From an uncultured Acetatifactor sp. (GTDB lineage Bacteria > Bacillota > Clostridia > Lachnospirales > Lachnospiraceae), in the NCBI GenBank assembly GCA_910589035.1, contig CAJUSI010000021.1, positions 16,219 to 80,218 of the forward strand: a stretch of 64,000 nt of DNA. The letters run 5' to 3'. How positions within the stretch are numbered: the first letter of the stretch is position 1; each line of letters begins with the position of its first letter. The notes beneath the pieces are model-generated. The model worked only from the letters and a program-made list of their open reading frames with translations, searched no databases and had not been told where the DNA came from. Both the position numbers and the translations under genes were made by a program. Below are positions 1 to 7,403 of the stretch, piece by piece.

Positions 1-264
1 CAGCAGATAGAACCCTGTGCGGCAGCCCATGGGACCGAAGTAAACGGTTTTGTCCCTGTATTCCGGATGATTGCGCAGGAAGGTGGCGCCCAGGTGTTCG
101 ATGGTGTGTACCTCCGCGGTATTCATAACCGGTTCCTCGTTGGGGCTGGTCATGCGGATGTCAAAGGTGGTAATGACTTCGGCACCCACATGATCCTTCC
201 GGGATACATACACACCCGGCTGCAGTTTGATGTGATCAATGGTGAAGCTTGCAATTTTTTCCAT
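1..264 (-). CDS. luxS: S-ribosylhomocysteine lyase LuxS, N-terminal part (runs off the window)
   Basis: LuxS cleaves S-ribosylhomocysteine to homocysteine and DPD, the autoinducer-2 precursor, in the cytoplasmic activated methyl cycle. The first 88 residues are visible: MEKIASFTIDH at the start, the metal-binding HTIEH at residues 53-57, and GPMGCRTGFY at 78-86 with the conserved catalytic cysteine (Cys81). The rest of the roughly 150-residue protein, with the third metal ligand, lies beyond position 1. The ATG at 264-262 follows an AAAGGAAAGGA ribosome binding site. It has its own sigma-A-type promoter about 100 nt upstream, so it is probably monocistronic at its 5' end. Identification is by recognised family motifs. 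Confidence 0.95.
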   Translation of the reverse strand, partial: MEKIASFTIDHIKLQPGVYVSRKDHVGAEVITTFDIRMTSPNEEPVMNTAEVHTIEHLGATFLRNHPEYRDKTVYFGPMGCRTGFYLL

Positions 265-364
265 ATGGTTTATCCTTTCCTTTCTTTATGTCGATTCTAT
301 TATCATGATGTCAGGGCTACACTGTAAATTTAACTGATGTGCAGTATAAATTGTGTCAAAATCA

Positions 365-393
365 ATTTTAGTAATTGCCAGTGGAAATGTCAA
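365..393 (-). promoter_or_regulatory. sigma-A-type promoter of luxS
   Basis: On the minus strand there is TTGACA (393-388), a 17-nt spacer and TAAAAT (370-365). It points at luxS and would leave a 5' leader of about 95 nt. No riboswitch fold is recognised in that leader. Confidence 0.6.
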
Positions 394-705
394 GAATTCA
401 TTTCAAACGGATTGTTCGGATTCCCGGGTAGTTGCTTCTAACCTATTGCTTTCCCGAACGGCGTCATGTAAACTATAAGAAGTAACAGCTTCTTGTGTAC
501 CGGAACGCCCTGCTGATACCATTGCGTTCAGACCTTCCGGATAATCAGATACAGGAGCTGAAGCTGTTTTCTATGATCAGGCGTTTGAGAATGAAATCCT
601 GCGTTTCGGGTAAAGATCCGGGATTAGATGTATGCTCCGGATCGGCTGGGACAGTCCGCACGCAGAGAACCCCGGCAGGATGCCGGAAGGCCAGGGAGGC
701 AGAAT
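394..705. other. Intergenic region without a recognised gene
   Basis: Short reading frames cross this stretch, but none has a convincing ribosome binding site or a family resemblance. On the luxS side, 321-347 resembles the right part of the inverted-repeat element at 38691-38790 (shared ACTG.AAATTTA...TGCAGTAT). Confidence 0.4.
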
Positions 706-933
706 ATGAATGCAGCATCGATTATGAAACTGATGAGCGCAAAGAAGCAGTTCAGCGATAACCATCCCAAGTTTGAAGCCTTTATACAGGCCCTTCTTTC
801 CAGACCCATGGAGGAGGACACAGTGATTGAGATCACAGTGACAAGACCGGGCGAAAAGCCGGTGACGGCGAACCTGAAGGTGCAGCCCTCCGACCTGGAG
901 CTGCTGGAGGAATTAAAGGAGATGATGAAATGA
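706..933 (+). CDS. Small conserved-type protein coupled to an ATPase gene
   Basis: This encodes a 75-residue protein with no recognised family. The start ATG at 706 follows AGGGAGG at 7-nt spacing; upstream in-frame starts lack one. The N-terminal half looks helical (MNAASIMKLMSAKKQF) with an aromatic/basic patch (HPKFEAFIQALL). The C-terminal half alternates Val/Ile/Thr, suggesting short strands, and ends in an acidic helix. Its stop overlaps the next gene's start (ATGA, 930-933), so the two are translationally coupled and the product may act with the ATPase. That partnership is inferred from the overlap only. Confidence 0.6.
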   Translation: MNAASIMKLMSAKKQFSDNHPKFEAFIQALLSRPMEEDTVIEITVTRPGEKPVTANLKVQPSDLELLEELKEMMK

Positions 934-1796
934 TATATCTATCCCGTTTTACCTTTCCCCATGTGGAGCGTGAGTACGATTTCCTCATGTCCATAAAGAG
1001 AACCTGCTACGATACCTTTTACCCCTTTCAGGTGCTGCCCAGGCATCAGCTGAGGATGCTGGACCTTGAGCCGGTGACGATTCTGTACGGCGGGAACGGA
1101 TCCGGCAAAACCACGGTACTCAATATAATCGCGGAAAAGCTGGGGCTTACAAGGGATACCCCGTACAACCGGTCCGATTTCTTCGAGGACTATACCGGAA
1201 TGTGCGACTTTGAAGCGCCGGGGCGCATTCCAAAGGGAAGCAGGATCATTACAAGCGACGATGTGTTTGACTTTATACTGAATCTGAGAAGCCTGAATGA
1301 CGGAATCGAACGGAAGCGGGGGGAGCTCTTCGAGGAGTATCTGGAGAACAAATACTCTCATTTTCAGATGAAATCCCTGGAGGATTATGAGCAGCTGAAA
1401 AAGTCCTACATGGCCCACACCAAAACCCAGTCCAAATACATCAGGAACAATCTGATGGACAATGTGCGGGAGCATTCCAACGGGGAGAGCGCCTGGATCT
1501 ATTTTACGGAGAAGATAAAGGAAAACGGACTGTATCTTCTGGACGAGCCGGAAAACAGCCTTTCTCCCCTGAAGCAGCAGGAGCTGATGAAATTCCTGGA
1601 GGAATCCGCCCGCTTTTTCGAATGCCAGTTCATTATTTCCACCCATTCTCCCTTCCTCCTTGGCATGAGGGGAGCGAAGATCTACGATATGGACGAAGAG
1701 CCGGTGGATGTGAAGCGCTGGACGGAGCTGGAGGGCATCCGGGCTTATTTCGATTTTTTCAAGCGGCATGAGGACGAGTTTGGCAGGGGGTATTAA
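930..1796 (+). CDS. ABC-type/SMC-like AAA ATPase (AAA_15/AAA_21-like)
   Basis: A 288-residue soluble ATPase. It has Walker A GGNGSGKT (54-61), a signature-like SNGES segment (183-187), Walker B LLDEPE (203-208) and a switch histidine in STHSPFLL (237-244). This is the compact single-protein layout of predicted ATPases of the COG3910 type, with no membrane segment. Such proteins occur as stand-alone ATPases and in defence or DNA-repair pairs. Here the only partner is the 75-residue protein whose frame overlaps it by 4 nt. The substrate is unknown. The family call rests on motifs; no function is claimed beyond ATP hydrolysis. Confidence 0.8.
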   Translation: MIYLSRFTFPHVEREYDFLMSIKRTCYDTFYPFQVLPRHQLRMLDLEPVTILYGGNGSGKTTVLNIIAEKLGLTRDTPYNRSDFFEDYTGMCDFEAPGRIPKGSRIITSDDVFDFILNLRSLNDGIERKRGELFEEYLENKYSHFQMKSLEDYEQLKKSYMAHTKTQSKYIRNNLMDNVREHSNGESAWIYFTEKIKENGLYLLDEPENSLSPLKQQELMKFLEESARFFECQFIISTHSPFLLGMRGAKIYDMDEEPVDVKRWTELEGIRAYFDFFKRHEDEFGRGY

Positions 1797-2013
1797 GGCC
1801 TTGCCGTGCAGCCGGCAAAAGCGCCGCAAGGTTCCGGAGGACGAGTTGTCCGGAGGAATGCAGGCTGCCAGCCCCGCGCTGCATCCGGCTCCCAATGGCT
1901 GCTGTCCTCCTCTTTGAATTATGACAGGCTGAATCCATGATGCTGGGGGCAGAAGGCCTGCAGGAGCTTTGAGAAGCACTTTGAGAATAAATATAGACGA
2001 GGTAAAGACAGGA

Positions 2014-2694
2014 ATGAGACGAAAAAGAGAAGGAGGGCAAAGCGCGAACAGTATGTACGGCTCTGCCGGCAGGGACAGCACGGACAGAAAGACTTCTGTA
2101 AAGATATTTGCCGCAATGACAATGGCGATTATCGGAATTGCCCTTCTGGCAGGAAACTGGAGTCTTTTCTGGATTTCCATAAAGCCCGGCTTTGATGTGG
2201 AATATCTGTTGGACAACGGTGCCAGGGAAGGAATGCATGTATCCGGAAGGGTTCCCTATACTTATGATTGTTTCGCCAGTATGGGGGATTATGATGACAC
2301 GCATGTCAGCTCATATTATTATGCTCTTCCCGCTGCAGAGGGAATGATAATTCTGAACATACCTCCGCAGAAGCAGAAGGATATGGAAAAGCTGATGGAG
2401 GAGACAAATTCATATCTGGGCGGTGGCGGCTGGCCTGTATCCCAGGTGCCTATTGAGGGCTATGTGACCAAAGCCCAGGGAAGGCTGCCTTATCTGCTGT
2501 CCCAGTATATGCTGGAAATCGGGTATACTCAGGAGGAAATCGACGCCATGGGTCAGCCGCTGATGATCCAGTATGATGCGGAGAAAATGCAGAAGGCCAG
2601 GATTTATGCGCCCGTAGGCGTGATTTTGCTGGCGCTGGAGGTATTGCTGATTGTGATTCCCATAGTTGTGAGAAAGCTGCGAGACTCCGATTGA
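2014..2694 (+). CDS. Two-helix membrane protein with extracytoplasmic domain
   Basis: From the ATG at 2014 this is a 226-residue protein. It has a basic N-terminus, a membrane helix (about 35-55, FAAMTMAIIGIALLAG), an outside domain of about 130 residues and a second helix near the C-terminus (VGVILLALEVLLIVIPIVV) followed by a short basic tail. The outside domain contains a GRVPYTYDCFA segment and a late TVEG-like turn. The layout resembles the N-terminal part of the larger protein at 29099-30199 (possible DUF6709 relatives), but the sequence similarity seen is weak. The start is uncertain because the ribosome binding site is poor; 1969 is the longest alternative. Function unknown. Confidence 0.6.
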   Translation: MRRKREGGQSANSMYGSAGRDSTDRKTSVKIFAAMTMAIIGIALLAGNWSLFWISIKPGFDVEYLLDNGAREGMHVSGRVPYTYDCFASMGDYDDTHVSSYYYALPAAEGMIILNIPPQKQKDMEKLMEETNSYLGGGGWPVSQVPIEGYVTKAQGRLPYLLSQYMLEIGYTQEEIDAMGQPLMIQYDAEKMQKARIYAPVGVILLALEVLLIVIPIVVRKLRDSD

Positions 2695-3045
2695 GTGAAT
2701 TGGCAGGGATTCCATTGACTTTTGGCCTGTTGAGACATAAACTGGACTAAAAGGCATTTATTGAGCAATGGTGCGTACGCATTTTTGTATGGAGGGCGGG
2801 CTGCATCTATCGGAACGGAACGCCCCTGCTGGAAATCAGGCGCAGCCTGTTTATTTATGTGGGAGGCAGCTTTCAGCCGCAGATATCACGAGATTTTCCA
2901 TTCCTTACCGGAAAGGCGGAATGATCAGAAGGCCGATATATATATTAATTTCAATTTCCGCTGCAAAAACGGAAGCTTAAAAGGCCTGGGAAATGCGGTT
3001 CAAAGACCCGGGAGATTATAAAAATAACATGGAGGAAGGAAGATT
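2695..3045. other. Intergenic region with a possible degenerate family-B repeat
   Basis: No convincing gene. The segment 2955-2998 (CTGCAAAAACGGAAGCTTAA then AAGGCC) resembles the core of the repeat family seen at 8704, 28698 and 51622, but in decayed form. Confidence 0.3.
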
Positions 3046-3459
3046 ATGAGCTACGATTTAATGGTTTTTGAAAAGACCAAAGCGCCTGCCAACAGGAAGG
3101 ATTTTATGGCATGGTTCGAAAAGCAGGTGGAATGGGGCGAGGACCACGATTACGCAAGCATTCATGTGTCCTCTCCTGCCCTGCAGAATTGGTTTATGGA
3201 AATGAAGGAAACATTTCCGCCCATGAACGGGGAATATGCCCCCGATCCTGAACTTCTGGATGAGGACGAGAACCTGGAAAGCCATACGGTGGATTACTGC
3301 ATCGGACGGGATGTGATTTACGCTGCGTTCGCGTGGTCGGCGGCGGAGGAGGCCTATGAGCTGATGCGGGAACTGGCGGAAAAGCATGGGGTAGGATTTT
3401 TTAATGTAAGCGCAGATAACGGCGAGATTATCCTGCCGGACGGGACCGCGATGGCATAA
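3046..3459 (+). CDS. Conserved hypothetical protein (MSYDLMVFEKT family)
   Basis: A 137-residue acidic soluble protein starting MSYDLMVFEK, with no signal or membrane segment. The start follows GGAGGAAGG at good spacing. The middle is rich in Trp and acidic residues (WFEKQVEWGEDHDY), and the C-terminus reads GVGFFNVSADNGEIILPDG. Small proteins with this opening are commonly seen next to immunity-like genes in gut Firmicutes, but I do not know a characterised member. It lies 71 nt upstream of the DUF4261-like gene in the same direction, so they may form one transcript. Confidence 0.7.
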   Translation: MSYDLMVFEKTKAPANRKDFMAWFEKQVEWGEDHDYASIHVSSPALQNWFMEMKETFPPMNGEYAPDPELLDEDENLESHTVDYCIGRDVIYAAFAWSAAEEAYELMRELAEKHGVGFFNVSADNGEIILPDGTAMA

Positions 3460-3530
3460 TGCCAGGATCATTTGGCGGGACGGAACCGCGATGGCATGAT
3501 GCTTGCTTCAGATAAAACAGGAGGTGCGAA

Positions 3531-4430
3531 ATGAAATCAACGGAAAAGCGAAAAACCGATAAAGCTTTCAAGCAGGATCTGTCAAATGAGAAAGGCCGGC
3601 ATCCCGGCGGCCCCTTCATCATTCAGATGCTGTTCAAAGAGAGTGTGCCCATGCCGGACAAGGCAGAGATGACCGCTGTGATGAAGAAGCACATGGGAGC
3701 TGTGGAGTGTTTCTGCCACGATGAAAAGACGGCGGGCTTTGCCGCCCTGGAGCATATTGCGGAATTCAAAGACGGCAAGGCTCCGGTGCAGCTTATGGTG
3801 ATGGGCGCTTCCCGGTTCGAGGGGGAGGGCTTCGACGCCTTTACCATGAGCCAGATGTGGGACTGCATGGAGGACAGGGAGCGGATCTTTCGGGAGTGCC
3901 GGTATCAGGTGGTGGCAGTGGATATGCTGGCGGCAGCGCTTCCGGCCCTGGAGCGGGCAAACCTGGACGCCGACTTTCTGGATGCCCTTGCGGAGCTGTA
4001 CCCTGACTGTGAGGCATTCTATTTTCCGAACTGTGGCAAGCTGTTTCCTGCGGAGTATGTGCGCTCCCATCAGATAAAAGGCCCGGACCGTTTTATCCGT
4101 TTCGGTGTCAATGTCCGTTTTTTCAATATCGAGGGGACGGAGGACAAGCTGATAGATACCCTTGGCATGGATACTCTGTTTCTGCCGGATCTGCAGTACC
4201 ATTTTCACGGCATGGATCCCAACTGGGTAGTAAACCATGCCTACAATGTGGCGTCTTATCTCCTGGTCAATGACAATCCTGTCGAGAGCGGGGAGACCGT
4301 GGACGGCATCGAAAAGGGGCAGATGAGCCGCCGTGTACAATGGAAATGCCAGTATGAGGAGGCTCTGGTCCAGCCGCCCAGGGAGGTGCTTGACATCAAT
4401 ATGGGGGAGTACGCCTCAGGAGGGCGATAA
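3531..4430 (+). CDS. DUF4261-like hypothetical protein
   Basis: A 299-residue soluble protein. The segment after residue 30 (FIIQMLFKESVPMPDK) and the C-terminal motifs RFGVNVRFFNIEG, DTLGMDTLFLPDLQYHF and a PNWVVNHAYNVASYL run fit my memory of DUF4261 domains, which are found alone or near polymorphic-toxin immunity genes. The basic 25-residue N-terminal extension is unusual; the true start could be an internal Met near residue 33. No catalytic residues can be assigned. The preceding small gene is co-oriented. The domain name is a recognition call, not a computed match. Confidence 0.6.
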   Translation: MKSTEKRKTDKAFKQDLSNEKGRHPGGPFIIQMLFKESVPMPDKAEMTAVMKKHMGAVECFCHDEKTAGFAALEHIAEFKDGKAPVQLMVMGASRFEGEGFDAFTMSQMWDCMEDRERIFRECRYQVVAVDMLAAALPALERANLDADFLDALAELYPDCEAFYFPNCGKLFPAEYVRSHQIKGPDRFIRFGVNVRFFNIEGTEDKLIDTLGMDTLFLPDLQYHFHGMDPNWVVNHAYNVASYLLVNDNPVESGETVDGIEKGQMSRRVQWKCQYEEALVQPPREVLDINMGEYASGGR

Positions 4431-4535
4431 TCCTGCCGATGATTTGCAGGAGCGCAGAATATAATCCTGCCCGCATATTATCAGAGTCCACCGATCAGGA
4501 ACCGTATACCTGAAGGTTCCCGCAGAAGATATTTC

Positions 4536-4591
4536 TTGCCAATCCCGGTCGAATATGTTATAGTTCTAAATGCAAATGAGTTGCATTTGCA
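4536..4591 (+). promoter_or_regulatory. Promoter with Fur-family-like operator for the exporter/fur operon
   Basis: TTGCCA (4536-4541), a 17-nt spacer and TATAGT (4559-4564) form a promoter. Directly downstream, across the expected start point, lies a dyad at 4571-4591 with arms TGCAAATG and CATTTGCA around a 5-nt centre. Its AT-rich arms around a short centre are Fur/Zur-box-like. The operon it faces encodes a metal exporter and a Fur-family regulator, which suggests autoregulation. The binding protein is inferred. Confidence 0.55.
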
Positions 4592-4600
4592 TCATGGTGG

Positions 4601-4728
4601 GGACATTCCCCGATGCTTGTATCGCGCAAACTTGCACCGAACTAAGTGAGGTTAGGGCGAATACCCCGCTCCTGCTAAGCAGGAGGCAAACAGCCTTGTG
4701 GCGTTTGAGTGCCTGAACCGGGGAAGTT
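4601..4728 (+). repeat. Interspersed repeat family C, copy 1
   Basis: About 128 bp shared with 28501-28622 and, more weakly, 11202-11300. Common blocks are CATTCCCCGATGCTT, GTGAGGTTAGGGCGAAT or a variant, CCGCTCCTGC..AGCAGGAGGC (a hairpin) and GCGTTTG.GTGC. The outer CCCCG...CGGGG could also pair. It lies between the promoter and the start of the exporter gene, so it would be part of that mRNA leader. Because copies also sit in unrelated places, I call it a mobile repeat, not a riboswitch. Confidence 0.6.
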
Positions 4729-4814
4729 TATTTTAGAACAGAATTCGGAATGGGATAACAGGAAGCCAATTACCATGGCATGGCACAGGGCGGTAAGACG
4801 GGGAGGCTGCAGAT

Positions 4815-5657
4815 ATGCTGCATATCATTGAAGATTCCGTATTGGACAGCGCAAGGCTGATTCCTTTTTTATTTGTGACTTATCTGGCAATGGAATATCT
4901 GGAACACAGGACGGGGGAGAGGCTGCATAAGCTGGTGGAGGGAGCAGGCAGGGTAGGCCCTGTGGCCGGCGGGCTGCTGGGGATGGTGCCTCAGTGCGGT
5001 TTTTCCGCGGCGGCGGCAAATCTCTACGCGGGGAGGGTTATCACGCTGGGAACACTGGCGGCGATCTTTCTCTCCACATCGGACGAGATGCTGCCTGTTC
5101 TGCTGTCCGAGAGAGCATCCGTGGGAATTATTTTGAAAATTCTGCTGGCAAAGGCTGTCTATGGCATGACGGCGGGACTGGCCATCGACTTTGTGCTTCG
5201 TAAGAAGAAAGCCGTAATTCCCGGGGAGATCCATGATATCTGCCAACAGGAGCGCTGCCATTGCGAGAAGGGGATTCTGCGGTCGGCGCTGTCCCACACG
5301 GTACAGATCGCCTTCTTTATCCTGACCGTATCCATTGCCCTGAATCTGCTGCTGCATTTTGTGGGGGAAGAGGCGCTGGCCGGTCTGATTCTAAACAGAC
5401 CCATAGCCGGGCCCATGCTGTCCGGACTTGTGGGGCTGATTCCCAACTGCGCCGGTTCCGTGGTGATTACGCAGCTGTATCTGGAGGGAGCCATGGGCCT
5501 GGGCGCCGCCATGGCGGGACTGCTTGCGGGTTCCGGCGTAGGGCTGCTGGTGTTGTTCCGGGTCAACCATAACCGGCGGGAGAATCTGAAGATACTGGCG
5601 CTGCTCTATTGCCTTGGCGCGGCGGCCGGGATTGTGATCGGAATGTGCGGTTTTTAG
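4815..5657 (+). CDS. Putative 10-TM heavy-metal exporter (ArsP_2-like / putative manganese transporter)
   Basis: A 280-residue integral membrane protein with about eight to ten hydrophobic segments. It has two related halves: GLLGMVPQCGFSAAAANLYA (about 55-75) is mirrored by GLVGLIPNCAGSVVITQLYL (about 203-224). The paired P-Q/N-C-G/A motifs are characteristic of the ArsP_2-type putative metal exporters. A central cytoplasmic loop holds His/Cys-rich CQQERCHCEKG, a plausible metal-binding site. It is followed by a Fur-family regulator in the same direction and preceded by a promoter with a Fur-like dyad, which supports metal efflux or homeostasis. Which metal it moves cannot be told from sequence. 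Confidence 0.75.
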   Translation: MLHIIEDSVLDSARLIPFLFVTYLAMEYLEHRTGERLHKLVEGAGRVGPVAGGLLGMVPQCGFSAAAANLYAGRVITLGTLAAIFLSTSDEMLPVLLSERASVGIILKILLAKAVYGMTAGLAIDFVLRKKKAVIPGEIHDICQQERCHCEKGILRSALSHTVQIAFFILTVSIALNLLLHFVGEEALAGLILNRPIAGPMLSGLVGLIPNCAGSVVITQLYLEGAMGLGAAMAGLLAGSGVGLLVLFRVNHNRRENLKILALLYCLGAAAGIVIGMCGF

Positions 5658-5720
5658 ATGCTTAACAGGGAAATTAAGAATAAACTTCATTTTCTGAGAA
5701 CGGATTATATTTGCGGAGAT

Positions 5721-5857
5721 CATGATAGACTCCAGAAATTCAGACAGGCAAAACCAGGATTCTGATAAAACAGGGAGCAGGAAAAGAGGGGGAACCGGTG
5801 AAAAAGGTTCCCAAGAAGCTCTACAGAAAGCGGAAGAGATTCCGAGAGTATATCATG
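5721..5857 (+). repeat. MITE-like repeat family A, copy 1
   Basis: A 137-bp element with imperfect terminal inverted repeats (CATGATAGACTCCAGAAATT at the left, ATTCCGAGAGTATATCATG at the right). It matches 19923-20053 closely over its length, including AGACAGGCAAAACCAG and AAAGAGGGGGAACCGGTGAA. Its right half supplies a ribosome binding site and a GTG codon (see 5798). Confidence 0.65.
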
Positions 5858-5878
5858 AGGAAATGGAAGGGTCGGTAA
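5798..5878 (+). CDS. Possible 26-residue basic leader peptide inside repeat A1
   Basis: A GTG start at 5798 is preceded by AGAGGGGGAACC. The frame encodes a very basic peptide (KKVPKKLYRKRKRFREY and onward, about half Lys/Arg) and stops at 5876-5878, one nucleotide before the GTG of the Fur-family gene. The arrangement would allow translational coupling. The related element at 19923-20053 has the same GTG and first seven codons. Whether it is translated is unknown; it may simply be an open frame within a mobile repeat. Confidence 0.3.
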   Translation: MKKVPKKLYRKRKRFREYIMRKWKGR

Positions 5879-5879
5879 A

Positions 5880-6365
5880 GTGGACAGGACGAGGAAGATT
5901 AACCTGCAGGAGACGCCCTATGCGGATTGCGGTGAGGAAATTGAATATCCGGAAGGCATGAAATGGACCAGACAGAGGAAGAGCGTATACCGGGTGCTCT
6001 GGCAGGCGGCAGAGCCCTTAAGCGCCATACAGATTTATAATCGGCTGGGGAGACAGGAGGAGAGCGGGGAATATGCGGTTTCCACCATATACCGGATTCT
6101 GGCCGCATTTGAGGAAAAGGGACTGCTGGAGAAGACCGCCTGGATGGAGGAGGGCAGGGGACTGTATGCACTGATCCGGGGAGGGCACACCCACTATGCG
6201 GTCTGCCTGGAATGCCGCAGAAGATTCCCCCTGCAGAGCTGCCCCTTTTCCCACATCCATCTGGAAAAGGAGATGGGAGAATTCACCGTCACGGGGCATA
6301 AACTGGAGCTGTACGGATACTGCAGAAACTGTCGGGAAGCCCGGGCCAGTGAACCATCGGAGTGA
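5880..6365 (+). CDS. Fur-family metalloregulator
   Basis: A 161-residue winged-helix repressor. The DNA-binding part is WTRQRKSVYRVLWQAAEPLS then STIYRILAAFEEKGLLEK (about 28-82). The dimerisation part has HTHYAVCLECRRRF and ends YGYCRNCREA, giving the two CxxC pairs of the structural zinc site. The GTG start at 5880 gives a 24-residue N-terminal arm; the ATG at 5958 is an alternative. It sits 222 nt after the metal exporter in the same direction. It probably represses that operon through the dyad at 4571-4591. Whether it senses iron, zinc or manganese cannot be decided here. Confidence 0.85.
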   Translation: MDRTRKINLQETPYADCGEEIEYPEGMKWTRQRKSVYRVLWQAAEPLSAIQIYNRLGRQEESGEYAVSTIYRILAAFEEKGLLEKTAWMEEGRGLYALIRGGHTHYAVCLECRRRFPLQSCPFSHIHLEKEMGEFTVTGHKLELYGYCRNCREARASEPSE

Positions 6366-6435
6366 GGCAGGCATGTGTTTCAAAAAATGCTTTCGCGAAA
6401 AATTAAAAATTTTTAAAGAATTATTGAAAAAACAC

Positions 6436-6464
6436 TTGCATTTATGAAAATAATATACTATAAT
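6436..6464 (+). promoter_or_regulatory. Promoter of tRNA-Lys
   Basis: TTGCAT (6436-6441), a 17-nt spacer and TATAAT (6459-6464) lie about 52 nt before the mature tRNA 5' end. Confidence 0.65.
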
Positions 6465-6515
6465 CTATTTTGTTGTTGCAAGAGAGATTTTCTTCAACAC
6501 ACGGCAGATGAAAAT

Positions 6516-6588
6516 GCGCCGCTAGCTCAGTTGGTAGAGCACCTGACTCTTAATCAGGGTGTCCAGGGTTCGAGCCCCTGGCGGCGCA
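6516..6588 (+). tRNA. tRNA-Lys (anticodon CTT)
   Basis: A complete cloverleaf of 73 nt: acceptor stem GCGCCGC/GCGGCGC, D arm GCTC..GAGC, anticodon arm CCTGA-CTCTTAA-TCAGG with CTT at 6549-6551, a 5-nt variable loop, and T arm CAGGG-TTCGAGC-CCCTG. CCA is not encoded: the discriminator A at 6588 is followed by CTT. It decodes AAG. It is a single tRNA, with no cluster visible. Confidence 0.97.
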
Positions 6589-6595
6589 CTTGAAG

Positions 6596-6639
6596 GAACT
6601 GTTTTTGAGGCCTTGAGCCTTGGGGGCGGTTCTTTTTTT
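6596..6639 (+). terminator. Rho-independent terminator after tRNA-Lys
   Basis: The stem GAACTG/CGGTTC (6596-6601 with 6627-6632), with an inner GGC/GCC helix, is followed by seven T residues (6633-6639). Confidence 0.65.
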
Positions 6640-6833
6640 GTGCCGGGAAGGGGCGGAAATACGGCATTTCTTCCGGTTTTAATCTCTCCGGGTCTAATTC
6701 CTCGCAGCTCTGCTGCGGGGAATTTCATTGTAAATAGAAAGAAGTGGCAGAATACTTTCATGAATCAGAGCGGCATATAAAGTCATGGAATCAGGGCATA
6801 CAACAGGAAATGTAGAGCTTTGGGACATGCCAG

Positions 6834-7008
6834 AGCGTGTTTGAAAATTCATTCCCGCCATCTGCACGCTCCACTTTGCGTGATTTTTGGGCCAAACTCA
6901 GGTTACATAGCCCACTATGTGCCCTTCATTTTACCAATCATCTATAAGATGATTTAATCTCCCGCAAATTGTGACGCACATCTGGCAGAAAGCAATTTTC
7001 AACACGCT
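6834..7008. repeat. MITE-like element with long terminal inverted repeats
   Basis: A 175-bp element bounded by AGCGTGTTTGAAAATT and AATTTTCAACACGCT. The inverted arms extend imperfectly for about 46 bp each (CCATCTGCACGCTCCACTTT against the reverse of the other end). It has no coding capacity. The short size, long arms and position beside a tRNA fit a miniature inverted-repeat transposable element. No clear target duplication is visible. Confidence 0.75.
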
Positions 7009-7026
7009 ATAGAGGATCTCTTTAAT

Positions 7027-7146
7027 ATGATGACATTGTTGGATGATGAACAGATTTTGGATGCATACGCAGAAGATATTAAAAATTGTCCATGGTATGA
7101 ATGCTGTCAGCTTTCAGACAGCTGGCTGCAGCTCTCCGGCCGGTAA
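7027..7146 (+). pseudogene. Short gene fragment next to the MITE (unidentified)
   Basis: An open frame of 39 codons (MMTLLDDEQILDAYAEDIKN and onward, ending LQLSGR) begins 19 nt after the MITE and has gene-like amino-acid composition. It has no ribosome binding site, so it may be the tail of a gene cut by the insertion. No family could be assigned. Confidence 0.25.
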
Positions 7147-7238
7147 CCAATGAAATTATAGGTACATTGTAGAATATAATGGATATTGGGATTAAGGTGC
7201 CGCCGTTCCTGCTCCCGATGGCAAGGAATTGTCTACAA

Positions 7239-7310
7239 ATAACCGCTACGAGTTGAAAGCCGCTTTTCTTGTATTTCTGAGCTTTAACCTAAAGAAATCG
7301 TAGCAGTTAT
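7239..7310. repeat. Inverted repeat of 13 bp arms
   Basis: ATAACCGCTACGA (7239-7251) and TCGTAGCAGTTAT (7298-7310) form arms with one mismatch around a 46-nt loop. No T-run follows, so it is not an ordinary terminator; it may be another mini-element remnant. Confidence 0.45.
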
Positions 7311-7403
7311 GTTCCGACAGTTCCTAAGCATATCCGGCGAAGAGCGGAGGAGAAGGCGGAAATTTTAGATTTAAAGGAAAACGGAATAGGGAGAACAAGT
7401 ACA

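Noticed and set aside
495..761. 88-codon plus-strand frame upstream of the small ATPase partner
   Set aside because: No ribosome binding site, odd Cys/Arg-rich composition, and it overlaps the better supported gene at 706.
939..2216. Long minus-strand frame opposite the ATPase gene
   Set aside because: It lies opposite a gene with clear Walker motifs, has no family features, and reads as antisense of GC-biased codons.
2761..3021. Two overlapping plus-strand frames in the gap before 3046
   Set aside because: No ribosome binding site or family features; composition fits non-coding DNA with a decayed repeat.
4601..4728. Family C element considered as a metal riboswitch in front of the exporter
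   Set aside because: Near copies occur after a terminator at 28501 and in a gene-free region at 11202, so it is not tied to metal genes.
5722..5961. 79-codon frame across the family A repeat into the Fur-family gene
   Set aside because: It is an open frame through a mobile repeat that then overlaps the Fur-family gene out of frame.
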